A stretch of 60,061 nucleotides of DNA from an uncultured Saprospiraceae bacterium (GCA_905480605.1 CAJQRD010000014.1:1-60061); one strand, 5' to 3'; shown: positions 8,962 to 18,767, counted from the stretch's first letter. The notes: generated by a model not told the origin, from the letters alone. Program-made: numbers and translations.

Positions 8962-9598
8962 AAATCTACTCTTGATTTGTTTAAATTAATTACAACAATT
9001 AGTATATGAAGCATAGCCTGCTTTTAGGGGGTTGTGATTCAAGTACATTAATGCACTAAGTCTCCTACTGTCGACAGAAAAACCTAGCACAAAGCTTTCC
9101 ATATAGTATTAATTATTTCTGACAAAAAATAGATATGGAAACTCCTATAAAAAGCAAGATCATTGATCGAGCAAAAAATGAAGTTAATGGATTTAATTCA
9201 ATGTACGAAAAGTTAGACCAAAAAGTTTTTTCTGGTGATATGTCCTCATTTGTACTTTTCAATTTTGGCAGGTGTGTTGCAACAATAGTTTTCACATGAA
9301 AATACCAAAGTAAATTTTTCACATACCGATTATAAGCATCGTAATCAAAACAAGGCAATGGAATTATCAACGTAGGAATATGTTCAAAGATTCACATTGC
9401 ACATTTTACCCAATGTCCAAATTGTAATAAAAGAAAATTAACTCTAATCCGAAAAATCCAACCTAGTAAGAGGGCCATCCAATAAAACATAAAATTCAAG
9501 CGAAAAGAACGAAGTTCGAAAATTTCACAAATATTTAAATAACACTATTCATAATCATCTGGTGCATATTTGAGTATTCAAGAGGATAACTTATTGAA
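8962..9598. other. Gap with a doubtful 85-codon ORF and a zinc-ribbon-like scrap
   Basis: The minus strand has an open frame at 9113-9370 (85 residues) with a hydrophobic C-terminal segment (F-F-A-R-S-M-I-L-L-F-I-G-V-S-I-S-I-F). The same frame continues upstream through one TGA for another 25 codons or more, so it may be the decayed end of a membrane protein. I do not recognise it. On the plus strand, 9396-9485 holds C-P-N-C-N-K-R-K-L-T-L-I-R without an ATG, reminiscent of half a zinc ribbon. Neither is convincing as a gene. Confidence 0.3.
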
Positions 9599-10390
9599 CT
9601 AACATCCTGTCTGACCATAAGAAAAAACAAAGGTCTGTTCTACTTTATCACCTTTACCATTCTTAGCAATATTCCAGACATCAGGAAGTTTATTCATTAA
9701 ATCCATCATTCTTTCATCTACGATTGAGTATCCACAAGTTGAGTTATTTTTAATGTTTGAAATGGTTCCTTCTGTAGTTACTGTAAAACTAATATTCCCA
9801 TACTTTAGGCTTCCTTTTTGAACTTTATCTATTGTTGATTGACACTTAGTAGATAAGTAGTCAATAAACGCATTGTTTCCAGATTTATAGGTTGCTTGTT
9901 GTTCAGGTACAACTGCAATATGATAATTGAAATACTGTTCATTTTTTAACCCTGAATTCACATTGTTGCGAGTAACAAAACCTTCAAGAAAAAAACTGGT
10001 GGAATAGTCAGTAGATTTAAAAAAATCTAACTGCTCCTTGCTTAAATTGTTTCCATTTGCTTTTACAGATCTCTTTTTAGTGTTGTCTACGTTATCTTCT
10101 TCAATTCTAATTTTTACATCTCTTAAGGATGTAACATTATTTTTTAGATTTTCTTGCATGCTATAATCAGGCATAAGGTCTGATATGGTTTTAGCATTAT
10201 GCATTTTTTCTTTAGTTATGGTATTCTTACAAGTTGAAGAAAGATTGTAAAAGAAGTTAGGCGGTTCAATTACTCTAGTTGGTTGACTGCAGGTTTTATC
10301 AGTAAGTGGGCCATTCCAATTTGAATAAGTAAAAGCAGTTAAAGTAAAAGATATAATTACTGTACAAGCGATTAATGTGATATTTTTCAT
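9599..10390 (-). CDS. Secreted protein with TonB-C-like C-terminal domain
   Basis: 263 residues. An N-terminal signal peptide (M-K-N-I-T-L-I-A-C-T-V-I-I-S-F-T-L-T-A-F) implies export to the periplasm. The middle is polar and not recognised. The last 90 residues follow the TonB C-terminal pattern: a K-Y-G-N-I-S-F-T-V-T strand, E-G-T-I-S-N-I, a Y-S-I-V-D-E-R helix, L-P-D-V-W-N-I-A, G-x-K-V-E-Q-T-F-V-F. Conventional TonB proteins have a transmembrane anchor, a Pro/Lys-rich spacer and Q-Y-P/P-x-F motifs; the spacer is absent here. Such domains are also used in Bacteroidota as general periplasmic interaction modules. Several Cys pairs (Cys34/Cys53, the C-terminal Cys) suggest disulfides. It is isolated, with no TonB-dependent receptor nearby. 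Confidence 0.65.
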   Translation of the reverse strand: MKNITLIACTVIISFTLTAFTYSNWNGPLTDKTCSQPTRVIEPPNFFYNLSSTCKNTITKEKMHNAKTISDLMPDYSMQENLKNNVTSLRDVKIRIEEDNVDNTKKRSVKANGNNLSKEQLDFFKSTDYSTSFFLEGFVTRNNVNSGLKNEQYFNYHIAVVPEQQATYKSGNNAFIDYLSTKCQSTIDKVQKGSLKYGNISFTVTTEGTISNIKNNSTCGYSIVDERMMDLMNKLPDVWNIAKNGKGDKVEQTFVFSYGQTGC

Positions 10391-10642
10391 ACGATATCGT
10401 TAAAGTTTAGTTACTCAACAAAAATAGCGAGACTTGAATCAATACAGTTTAATGATATGTAAAACAATGTAAATTGGATGTAAAAGTTTATTTAATAATA
10501 ACCCTTCATGGTAACTGAACTGGTTAGTAAAAAGAAAATTGCGGTTTATAAATCATAATTTTCAGTTGTTATTTATTTCGACTAATTGATTGTCGAATTT
10601 TACGAAAGTTTTATGCAGCAAAATTTTACACATAGTTGGCGT

Positions 10643-11272
10643 TTATAGTTGTTTTTTGAACACAAAAGAAATCAATCTTGGTAATCCCTTTTTTGTCTTT
10701 TCATCAAACCATTCTTTCATTTCCACAAATTCGAATCCATTATTTTTTGCATCATCAATATATTCCGAAATATGGTGAATATAAACTTCTAATTCCTTTG
10801 TTCCGCTTTCAGTTTCATATCTTGCTTTGCTTCCAGAATATTGCTTAAATGGGTGTAATTCACTTATGAAAAACAAACCATTTTTCTTTAATTTCAGATT
10901 TGCTTGATTAAAAATATGATTTAAGTTTTCTATATGTTCAAGAGTTAAACTACAAGTTATTAAATCAGCAAAGTTATTGTCTACCTCCCAACTTTCAGTC
11001 AAATCTGCTCTTTTGAAAATAACTCTTTCATCAGATATTTTTTCTTTCGCTTTCTTTAGCATTTCCTGGGAGAAATCCAATCCAATTATTCGTGTTGCTT
11101 TTTCCAATAACCATTTTGTGTTTTTCCCTGTTCCACAACCTAATTCCAAAACACTTTTAAAATCATATTTACTTAAAGTTTCTATTGTTGATACTTTATC
11201 TAAATCTCTTGTACGGTTTGCATTTGTATCATATTGATTTGCCCAAATATTATATGCTTTTTCTATACTCAT
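10643..11272 (-). CDS. Class I SAM-dependent methyltransferase
   Basis: A 209-residue cytosolic methyltransferase with the Rossmann-like class I fold. Motif I is V-L-E-L-G-C-G-T-G-K-N-T (about residues 40-51). The acidic end of strand beta 2 is I-I-G-L-D-F-S, the D-L motif lies near residue 90, and the post-motif segment T-C-S-L-T-L-E-H-I-E is visible, followed by a F-F-I-S-E-L-H-P-F strand. It belongs to the broad UbiE/methyltransf-25 type group. The substrate could be a small molecule or a lipid and is not determinable. Length is normal for single-domain members and the ATG at 11272 is directly followed by the usual substrate-capping helix (Y-N-I-W-A-N-Q-Y-D). No operon partners. Confidence 0.88.
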   Translation of the reverse strand: MSIEKAYNIWANQYDTNANRTRDLDKVSTIETLSKYDFKSVLELGCGTGKNTKWLLEKATRIIGLDFSQEMLKKAKEKISDERVIFKRADLTESWEVDNNFADLITCSLTLEHIENLNHIFNQANLKLKKNGLFFISELHPFKQYSGSKARYETESGTKELEVYIHHISEYIDDAKNNGFEFVEMKEWFDEKTKKGLPRLISFVFKKQL

Positions 11273-11367
11273 TATCTCTTCCTTTTGTATTAATAATGCT
11301 AATGTGCTTGTTTATTATATGTGTGCCTTAAAATGCTTAGAATTTACAGTCGAAGCAAATCAGTTGT

Positions 11368-11541
11368 TTAAAGAATTAAATTTATATTGTAGTAGTAGAG
11401 CATTATTAATGGCGCCAAAGATTGCATATTCCTTTTCAAATATCCGGTAACATTTTGCTTAAATTCGATTCCTTTTGATATTCGTATTCCAAAAATTAAT
11501 AGAGATACTAAAATCAATACAACACTGAGTATATTCTTCAT
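11368..11541 (-). CDS. Short membrane-anchored ORF (57 aa), possibly truncated
   Basis: A 57-residue frame starting M-K-N-I-L-S-V-V-L-I-L-V-S-L-L-I-F-G-I-R, i.e. one N-terminal membrane segment or uncleaved signal, followed by E-F-K-Q-N-V-T-G-Y-L-K-R. That last stretch resembles, from memory, the start of a longer uncharacterised protein found in marine bacteria (E-F-x-Q-x-V-T-G-x-L-K-R-A-A-D-A), after which this copy diverges and ends. It is either a 3'-truncated relic of that family or an independent small protein. An A/T-rich leader precedes the ATG. Low confidence that it is expressed. Confidence 0.35.
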   Translation of the reverse strand: MKNILSVVLILVSLLIFGIRISKGIEFKQNVTGYLKRNMQSLAPLIMLYYYNINLIL

Positions 11542-11739
11542 TTTATTTTAGCTTAATTATTATATTCTAAGTTTATTTTTTAAACAACCCATCTCAGATT
11601 GGGTCAATAAAATAACCTTTTAATGTTATATTTTAACAAATCTTTATTGTTATGACAGTTGAGCAATAATATTTCTATGATTCATAGTGCATTTTCCAAT
11701 GGGTAAGTACTATACACGATATTGCAAGCCGTTTTTATT

Positions 11740-12315
11740 CTATCTAAATTGTTTTGGTTTCAAATTTCTACTTGCCTCCTCGGCGATTTCTAAAATTCGC
11801 TTTTGTCTTGTTTCTTTTCTTTTAGCAGAAACGACCCAGTACAATAAAATCTTTTTAACAGACTTACTTAAACTTCCAAAGTATTCTATTGAGCCTTTGT
11901 AATTTGCAAATTCTTTTTTTAGATCATCTGGAATTATAAGTGCTTCAACTCCATCCAACATCGTCCAAGAACCATTTGTTTTTGCACTTTCAATGCTCCT
12001 GTAGCCTTCTTCTTCCATTAGTCCTTGGTTAATTAAGGTTTTCACTTTATCCTTATTTATCTTAAACCAATTACTTTTTGCTTTTCGTTTACTGAAATAC
12101 TGTTTGAACTTCTCATTGTCTATTGTCTTTTTGGTGCTATCAATCCAACCAAAACAAAGTGCCTCATCAACTGATTCACTCCAACTTAAATTATGGTTCT
12201 GGGATTTTATCTTATAAAAAACAAGCCAAACTGCCTCTTTTTTATTATGGTTCAATTCGAGCCAGTTTCTCCAGTCTTTTTTGTCATGTGGACAAAAGTC
12301 TTCAACATCTTTCAT
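11740..12315 (-). CDS. YdeI/OmpD-associated family protein
   Basis: 191 residues, cytosolic. The whole chain follows the YdeI (bacteriocin-protection, OmpD-associated) family pattern: W-R-N-W-L-x-x-N-H near residue 20, V-W-L-V-F-Y-K, E-A-L-C-F-G-W-I-D-S at about 51-60, a Y-F-S-K-R-K-A-K-S-N-W-F basic segment, L-I-N-Q-G-L-M, a W-T-M-L-D turn and I-P-D-D-L near 130, ending in a K/R-rich helix with R-K-E-T-R-Q-K-R. The biochemical role of the family is not established, though it has been linked to peptide-antibiotic tolerance. Full length and apparently intact. It lies between the methyltransferase and the cyclase operon without obvious coupling to either. Confidence 0.85.
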   Translation of the reverse strand: MKDVEDFCPHDKKDWRNWLELNHNKKEAVWLVFYKIKSQNHNLSWSESVDEALCFGWIDSTKKTIDNEKFKQYFSKRKAKSNWFKINKDKVKTLINQGLMEEEGYRSIESAKTNGSWTMLDGVEALIIPDDLKKEFANYKGSIEYFGSLSKSVKKILLYWVVSAKRKETRQKRILEIAEEASRNLKPKQFR

Positions 12316-12496
12316 ATTCTATCTTGGGCTTTTCTAATGGCTTAAGTCCTCAGTATTGTAATATGTTACAGAATTGATGACTTACCTTTGCTTAGACTCA
12401 ACGGAAAACCTGCGGGTCTGGCATCATCATAATTTGTTATGTGCTGGCTATAATTTTTTTTAAACACAATTGTATTTATTCAATAGATAAGCTTCT

Positions 12497-14290
12497 TTAG
12501 TCAACAAAGAACATCTTCATAGAACCTCTGTTTTTGACATCAAACTCCCCTCGATAAGTGCAGCTAAATTTATCTTTGACCAATTCGTAAGTGGATTCAG
12601 AAATATTTATCCTTCCAATCTTAGAGTTGGTTTCCATCCGTGAAGCTACATTAACTGCATCACCCCATATGTCATAAGCAAACTTTTTCGTGCCGACTAC
12701 ACCAGCGACTACAGGACCTGTATTAATACCGATTCTTATATTTAAAGGCTTCATCCCTTCAGGTGGGTTTTCCTGAGTTTCAATCATAACATTAATAATA
12801 TCTTGGGCTGCTCGCACACTGTTCTCTGCATGATTTTCACTGGGATCTGGTAAGCCTCCAGCACACATATAGGCATCACCTATCGTTTTTATTTTTTCAA
12901 TATTATGCTTATCCATAATTTCATCGAAAAGTGAAAAGTAATAGTCTATCGATTTGACGAGATCTGCCGGATCTAGATTTTCAGAATAACGGGTAAAGTC
13001 TTTGAAATCTGTAAAGATGACAGTAACAGAATCATACTTACGGGCATCAACATGTCCCTTTTCCTTTAATTCGTCAGCTGTTCCTTCCGGCAAGATATTA
13101 AGGAGGAGCTTATCTGACTTATCTCTTTCGGCAGCTATAATTTGGCTAGTCTTTTTGATATACCGATTTCTTCGATACAGAAAGAATGCTAGTAATCCAC
13201 TTAAAAAAACTGTTATAAAAGTACCGATGATGGTTATGCGCTGGATCTTTTTCTCTTGCTCAAGTAAGTCGACTTCTAGTTGCTTTTGTGAAACTTCAAA
13301 ATCAGCTTCCTGATTGGCCAAGTCTCGAACACTTGCAATGTTGATTATACTATCCTTGTAGATATGATAATCAATATAATGAGAGAGAGCTGTTTCGTAA
13401 TCACCAGCATGCTTATTCAATTCATAAAGCTTTTGGTAAGCTTCACTTATTTGATCTTTTAATCTATAACGCAAAGCAATATCTAAACTTTGTTCGGCAA
13501 ACTTTAAAGCTTTTAAGTGGTCTCTTCTTTCATGATATATATTTGACATATAGGTCAAATAAACTGAAATAGGATAATAATCTCCAATCTCTTCTAGTAT
13601 GGCAATACCAGCAGAGAGATTCTGTTCTGCCAACTTATGTTTACCTTGACTCGCATAAACCATCCCGATATTTCCAAGATTGTAAGCTTTACCTACTTCG
13701 AAATTTATTTCATCAAATATTTGTCCCGCCTCTTTGAAGTAAATTAAAGCACTATCATATTTTTCTTGATAAAAATAAGTGTCCCCCGCATTGAATATTG
13801 CAGAAGACAAAGATTTTGCATCCAAGGTATTTCTCAAAGTTGCAATCGATTTATTATAATACTCTATAGCGTTATCATAATCTTCGCTAATGCAATATAC
13901 GTCAGCGATTGAGCCGTAGACTTGTCCTTCAAATATTTTATTTTCTGACTTTAATGAAATCTCAAGAGCATTAAAATAAGCACTCAAGCCTTCTTTCAAA
14001 TTACCTTGTTCAACATTAGCATTTCCTTTTTGTAGATAGCCATTAAATTGATACTTAGTATTTTTTAATTCTTTGGAGTTTGCAATTAAAATATCTGCAT
14101 ATTCTTCACTGACTTCTGGATCTGTTTCTGCGTAAGAAATCTCAATAAGCAACTTGAGGTAGACAGAATCTATTGAAGTAGGTTGAGTAATTAAGCCTTT
14201 TAAACTGTCTGCAAGAGCTTGATTCTGAGCTATGCAATGATTGAAGGAGCAAAATATCAAACAAATGAAGATAGTATATCTGAATATCAA
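12497..14290 (-). CDS. Exported TPR sensor fused to membrane-anchored class III adenylate cyclase
   Basis: 597 residues. A signal peptide (to about Ala21) leads to a periplasmic domain of about six TPR units (residues about 80-310). A coiled segment (325-350), one transmembrane helix (about 352-372) and a linker helix follow, then a cytosolic class III cyclase domain (about 418-597). Both metal aspartates are present, D428 in F-T-D-F-K-D-F-T and D472 in T-I-G-D-A-Y-M, as are N547 and R551 (V-N-V-A-S-R-M). The base-choosing pair is K468 (K-I-K-T-I-G-D) and D540 (Y-D-I-W-G-D), the adenylate-cyclase combination, not the Glu/Cys of guanylate cyclases, so cAMP is the expected product. It starts 5 bp after the 137-aa gene, as an operon. 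The TPRs probably sense a periplasmic protein partner. Confidence 0.9.
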   Translation of the reverse strand: MIFRYTIFICLIFCSFNHCIAQNQALADSLKGLITQPTSIDSVYLKLLIEISYAETDPEVSEEYADILIANSKELKNTKYQFNGYLQKGNANVEQGNLKEGLSAYFNALEISLKSENKIFEGQVYGSIADVYCISEDYDNAIEYYNKSIATLRNTLDAKSLSSAIFNAGDTYFYQEKYDSALIYFKEAGQIFDEINFEVGKAYNLGNIGMVYASQGKHKLAEQNLSAGIAILEEIGDYYPISVYLTYMSNIYHERRDHLKALKFAEQSLDIALRYRLKDQISEAYQKLYELNKHAGDYETALSHYIDYHIYKDSIINIASVRDLANQEADFEVSQKQLEVDLLEQEKKIQRITIIGTFITVFLSGLLAFFLYRRNRYIKKTSQIIAAERDKSDKLLLNILPEGTADELKEKGHVDARKYDSVTVIFTDFKDFTRYSENLDPADLVKSIDYYFSLFDEIMDKHNIEKIKTIGDAYMCAGGLPDPSENHAENSVRAAQDIINVMIETQENPPEGMKPLNIRIGINTGPVVAGVVGTKKFAYDIWGDAVNVASRMETNSKIGRINISESTYELVKDKFSCTYRGEFDVKNRGSMKMFFVD

Positions 14291-14295
14291 GATAA

Positions 14296-14709
14296 TTAAT
14301 TACGGCCTTCTGCTGAACCTCTCATTCGTATTTTGGGATCTTCCCAAATAACGGGACCGCCATTTTTAGAATAACCGATTTCAAAAGATTCTAACAATTC
14401 ATTGGATGGCATTTCAGAAACAACATTAAAAACAATTGTTTTGGGGTTGCCTTCAGCGTTTACTACAGGACTGCCAGAAGAAATTTCTGAGATGATATGA
14501 CCCTCATTATCAGTACAATCTCTGATTCCAGTTAGAGCTATAGACTGATCACTAGATTCTATAGTAAACCTATCTCCTGGTTGAACTAAATGATCAAATT
14601 CTAATGCATTTTCGAAAGGACCTTGATCGTACTGTAAGTCAAGCTTAGCACTTTCATCATTGCCTGTACCTACAACATGTCCGCGTACTTTGATTCTATG
14701 ATTTCCCAT
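14296..14709 (-). CDS. Unknown 137-aa protein upstream of the adenylate cyclase
   Basis: A 137-residue acidic protein without signal peptide or membrane segment. It is predicted to be mostly beta: V-R-G-H-V-V-G-T-G-N-D-E-S-A near the start, D-R-F-T-I-E-S-S-D-Q-S-I in the middle, T-I-V-F-N-V-V-S-E-M and a Gly-rich tail. The spacing of short Gly-Asn/Asp turns suggests a small beta-sandwich. I recognise no family. Its stop codon lies 5 bp before the cyclase start, so the two are almost certainly co-transcribed, and it may bind or modulate the cyclase or be one of its targets. No cysteines beyond Cys62, and no catalytic pattern. Confidence 0.7.
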   Translation of the reverse strand: MGNHRIKVRGHVVGTGNDESAKLDLQYDQGPFENALEFDHLVQPGDRFTIESSDQSIALTGIRDCTDNEGHIISEISSGSPVVNAEGNPKTIVFNVVSEMPSNELLESFEIGYSKNGGPVIWEDPKIRMRGSAEGRN

Positions 14710-15902
14710 TATTATTCATTTATTAGTTAAGTAATATAAAATATAATTACTGAATTGTGCAATTAAAATACACTATTTCTTCAAAAATATTTTTATAATC
14801 AATTGTAAATCATCTATTTATAATTTGCTTCGCATTTCGTCGCCATAGGCTTAGTCCGACGGGGACGGCAGCACTTTCCCCATCTGAAACTGATGTTTCA
14901 GTTCTCTTTCTTTTAAGCAAGATTTACTTGCATTAATCCACTGAAGGTGAACCACCCATTCATGTCTTGAAACATAAACAAAACAATTTCCGGTAGCTAT
15001 CAGTAATCAAGGCTCTCTGTATTTCTTCACGGTTTCAAAAGATTAAAATTCAGAATGCCGTATCAACCTTGTACTTATAAGACAGTTATTAAATTGATAT
15101 CGCATATGTAACCTAAATGCGCTATTAGGTATATTTGATTTAAATATAATAAACAGCTAGGACATTATTCAAGTAAATACTAAAAAATTTCTGTTCCTTT
15201 TATTACATCAATTATTCTATCTCAATTATTAATGGAAAAGGTAATTATGAATTTAATTTATTCAAATTTAATTCTGTAGAATAAAAACCTAAAAGCAATT
15301 CAATGGGAAGCACCATTGAGCAGAAACTCAATACTTCTTTTGTTGCATATTTATCATCAAACAATTACAAGGTGTCTAAAGTCTGTACTTGCGTTGAAAA
15401 TACTAAAGGAATTCTATCAATATTGGATTAACCAGAATCATTAAGTTTAATTACAAATTTCATGAATGGATGTTTTAAGCAAAGAAACTGCCAATAATAC
15501 TTCCTTTTAAAAGTTATTGTCATTATTCTAAACATAGTTATCTTTTTAAATCACATTGAGTCAAATAAAATATTGAATAATCACAAATATATTCAAGTAA
15601 TATAAACTCTAATTGATTTACAACCTCAAATCAATTGAGGAAATAATACCAATAATCGATTTTCATTATGACAACTAACGGTATAATATCTGTCAGTATG
15701 ACAATATTACTGATGCTAAAGATATAAACTAAGAATAAACACTCGAAGCGAAGGTGTCAAGTTTAAAATAAATTTGATTCATGCCGATCATGAGGAGTAT
15801 CCATGTAAAAGCCTTGGCATTAGCAGAAGCTAAAACTACAGAAACCAATTCAGCAGCCAATTGGGTTGAATCAAATTAATCATTCTGTAGCATTGTTCAA
15901 TA
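14710..15902. other. 1.2-kb non-coding stretch with a GC-richer patch and hairpin
   Basis: No convincing gene. Between about 14830 and 14930 the sequence is markedly richer in G+C than its surroundings and contains the perfect inverted repeat CTGAAAC-tgat-GTTTCAG at 14884-14901. All frames across it are broken, though the minus strand gives gene-like pieces (S-D-G-E-S-A-A-V-P-V-G-L-S-L; H-E-W-V-V-H-L-Q-W-I-N-A-S-K-S) in different phases, as a dispersed repeat or relic would. ORFs of 42 codons (15303-15431) and 32 codons (15781-15879) on the plus strand have no support. Confidence 0.45.
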
Positions 15903-16853
15903 TTATTCTAAAACAAACTTGCTTGGATTACCAGTATGTGTCAAATAAAGCTTGTGCATAGTCCTTGTACAAGCTACATATAGCATTTGCATATCAGTAG
16001 TACTAAGGTAGTTTTTGTTCGTGCAATAAGGTACAATAACCTGGTCAAACTCCAATCCTTTTGCCAAATGTGAAGTTGTAATAACAATGCCACTTCCAAA
16101 GTCAACACTTACTGCATTTAACAGATTGATTTGGAATAGCATACAAAGCGACTGAAAAAGCGAATCAGCTTGTTTTTGCGTTTTAGTAATAATACCCAAT
16201 GATTTAAATTTACTCATATTAAAAGCAGCAATTAATTTTTTAATTTCTTCCAGCTCAGTATCTTTATTTTTACAAGCAATAATTAGTGGCTCCTCCCCAT
16301 GTCGTGCCAAGGCTTCAACATTCACATTCTGACTTATACGTTTTGTGAATTGAGTGATTTCGAAAGTTGAACGATAACTTTTAAGCATTGTCATAGATGT
16401 CGCACTTGGGAATATTTTTTCTATCGTGTTCAGATTAGAAGAACTAAAGGGGTTTACAGATTGATTTATATCGCCTAAAATGGTTTTTTTACAAGAATAT
16501 ATTCTGCTTAACACCTGATACTGAACAACAGAATAATCTTGCATTTCGTCAATGACCAAGTGCTTAACAATTTGGTTCTGTTTGATGCCTTCTAATTTCA
16601 TTTTTAGGTACAATAATGCATAGACATCACTCCATTCATAAGTGCTGCCTTTTCTTAATTTGAATAGATCAGGTCTGCCCAGCCATTGGTAAAAACCTTT
16701 ATATAATACTCTTGGGTTGTAAGAAGGGAACATTTTACGAATGGTTGTATGCAAATCTGTTCGGTCTTTATATTGAATCTCTATTTTATAGTATCGATAA
16801 ATACTTTCAACGATCTCCTTTACTACTTCATTAAATCGTTTCAGAAGAGGCAT
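15903..16853 (-). pseudogene. helD: HelD-like helicase, C-terminal half (frameshifted)
   Basis: 316 residues of the C-terminal part of a HelD/UvrD-type ATPase, the protein that removes RNA polymerase from stalled or inactive complexes. Visible motifs: Walker B with V-I-D-E-M-Q-D, then L-G-D-I-N-Q-S-V-N-P-F (motif III), K-S-Y-R-S-T-F-E-I (motif IV), I-T-T-S-H-L-A-K-G-L-E-F-D (motif V) and L-Y-V-A-C-T-R-T-M-H-K-L (motif VI). The listed start is only the first Met in this phase. The frame is open further upstream (V-P-S-W-F-I-K-E-T-F-E-K-Y-S-R-M), continuous with the other half after a one-phase shift near 16915-16930. It lacks Walker A, so it cannot act alone. Confidence 0.85.
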
Positions 16854-16879
16854 TCTACTGTATTTTTCAAATGTTTCTT

Positions 16880-17944
16880 TTATAAACCATGAAGGAACGA
16901 GTTTGCCTTTAACAAATATATTTTAAATGCATCATTTTGCAAATAAATATGATATTCATCAATTTTTTTCAAGAGCTCTTGTGATGATTTAAATTGAATG
17001 CGTTCAATAAGTTTTTGGTCATTTTTTTCAAGTAATTCTGTAACCTGTTCAAAGAAGGATTGAAACTTTATTTGATATCCTAAAAGTTCATCAGCAATTT
17101 CTTCAACACTCGTTTCAGCCACTGTTTCTTCTCCCAATTCGGGTAATACATTTGAGATATAACTGGCAAAAACTTTATTTGGCGAGATAATCAAAATATC
17201 TTCTGATGTAATTGTTTCTTTAAAGCGGTATAATAAATAAGCGATTCGGTGTAAGGCAATTGATGTTTTCCCTGAACCAGCAACTCCTTGAATTATGAGA
17301 TGCCGTGCTTCTTCATTACGAATAATAGCATTTTGTTCTTTTTGAATGGTAGCGACAATATTCTTCATTTTGGAGCTGGATGTCTTGTTAAGCTCCTCTT
17401 GCAACACTTCATCGTGAATGGTTATGTTTGTATCCAACATGTATTCCATTTCTCCGTTGCGAATCCTGAATTGCCTTTTGAGTAAAATAGAACCTTCAAT
17501 TGTCTTTGCATTAATTTCATAAAAGGCTTCACCTAATTCAAAGTCATAAAATAGACCTGAAATAGGTGCCCGCCAATCGAATACTAAATTTTTGTTTCTT
17601 TGAGAATCTTGAAAGTTATGTACACCAATATATATGTTTTTTGCAGTTTGTTTGTTGTTCTCTAAAAAATCAATTCTTCCGAAAAAACCCGTATCCTTTA
17701 ACCGGATCAAACGTTTTCTGTTTTCAAGACTGTGCTCTCCTTGTAATGAATAATTTCGAATTACTTCGCGCATCGCGTTTTTTTCAAGATTATCCATGTC
17801 CCGCTTATGATCTTGCATATGTTTGTGTATCTCAGCTATTTCATCGCTCTTTCCTAGTATCGCTTCATTTATCTCAGTAAGTTTTTGGTCAACTTTTATT
17901 AATAAATCTGATAGATAATTTCGTTCTTTTTCTTCTTCTGACAT
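16880..17944 (-). pseudogene. helD: HelD-like helicase, N-terminal half (frameshifted)
   Basis: 354 residues. An antiparallel coiled-coil of about 60 residues (the HelD arm that enters the polymerase secondary channel) is followed by the HelD-specific segment F-G-R-I-D-F / Y-I-G-V-H-N-F / V-F-D-W-R-A-P-I. Then comes M-K-N-I-V-A-T-I-Q-K-E-Q, typical of the family, and Walker A G-V-A-G-S-G-K-T-S (220-228). After residue about 340 the frame leaves homology and stops (L-H-G-L). Downstream bases in the neighbouring phase complete the protein, so a one-base insertion or two-base deletion in an A/T run splits an otherwise intact gene of about 690 codons. This could be a real mutation or a sequencing error. 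Confidence 0.87.
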
Positions 17945-18664
17945 ATTTTTAAAAATTCCAGTTTTATCATTGTATATTATTAGCCTAGTTTATACTTGCC
18001 TTAAGACACGATACGCAATCATCTATAACGTTTTAGTAGAAGGCTTATGCTTGATCATGCCAACATTAAAGTTAAAAATAATTATAACGTTCTTACCACT
18101 TTTACAATCTTCTAAAGACTTAAAGCATATAACATCCTACTTAGAGTGAGTATAAGGCTTTTTCCAAATACTAAACTTTAATCAAATTAAGACTCCCTTT
18201 TGAAGCACCCAGTACTTCATTCTTCAAAATCAGTCGTTCATTCTTAACGAATCAAATTGTTTAGTTAACAGTCTATCACAATTAGAACCATCATTCTAAA
18301 CAGTTATCCTCCTATTTTCCAAATAATTATATTTGATTGTTTTTACAAATCACAATTATTGAATCATCGTTATTATTCTAAGCTCTTTATTTCTCGAATC
18401 CTAATAATGATTTTACACACTGTGTGCCTTTCGTTATTTATAATCTAATGACGGTAAGGTTATAGATAAATTTTTTTACTTCAATATCAATAACGGCCTT
18501 ATAACAAAAGCAATTATCGCCTTTTGAAGTTTTGTTGCTATAGGTTTCACAAATTTGATCAATGCAGAATTTAATTTCATGAGTCCCAAGTTGGATACTA
18601 ACCCATTGCTTATTATAATACTACAATTAATTAAAAATGGTAGAACTTAAAATATCAATTGTGT
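17945..18664. other. Non-coding stretch upstream of the HelD gene
   Basis: About 720 bp of AT-rich sequence holding the HelD promoter region and ending at the terminator of the next gene. I see no credible ORF, repeat or RNA gene. Confidence 0.5.
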
Positions 18665-18700
18665 ATTAAAAAGCACCTAGAAAATTAATTCTAAGTGCTT
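18665..18700 (-). terminator. Rho-independent terminator of the 275-aa lipoprotein gene
   Basis: On the minus strand AAGCACTTAGAA pairs with TTCTAGGTGCTT (12-bp arms, one mismatch, loop of about six), immediately followed by TTTTT. It lies about 70 bp beyond the stop codon of the gene at 18768-19595 and points the right way. Confidence 0.8.
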
Positions 18701-18767
18701 GAATATATTTTCAATCTACTTTCGTATCGAAGGTTCTTTTTTACATATCAATACAACATTTTCAAAA

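Noticed and set aside
9396-9485. Plus-strand zinc-ribbon gene (C-P-N-C)
   Set aside because: No start codon, only about 30 codons and half of a zinc site; kept only as a note in the gap entry.
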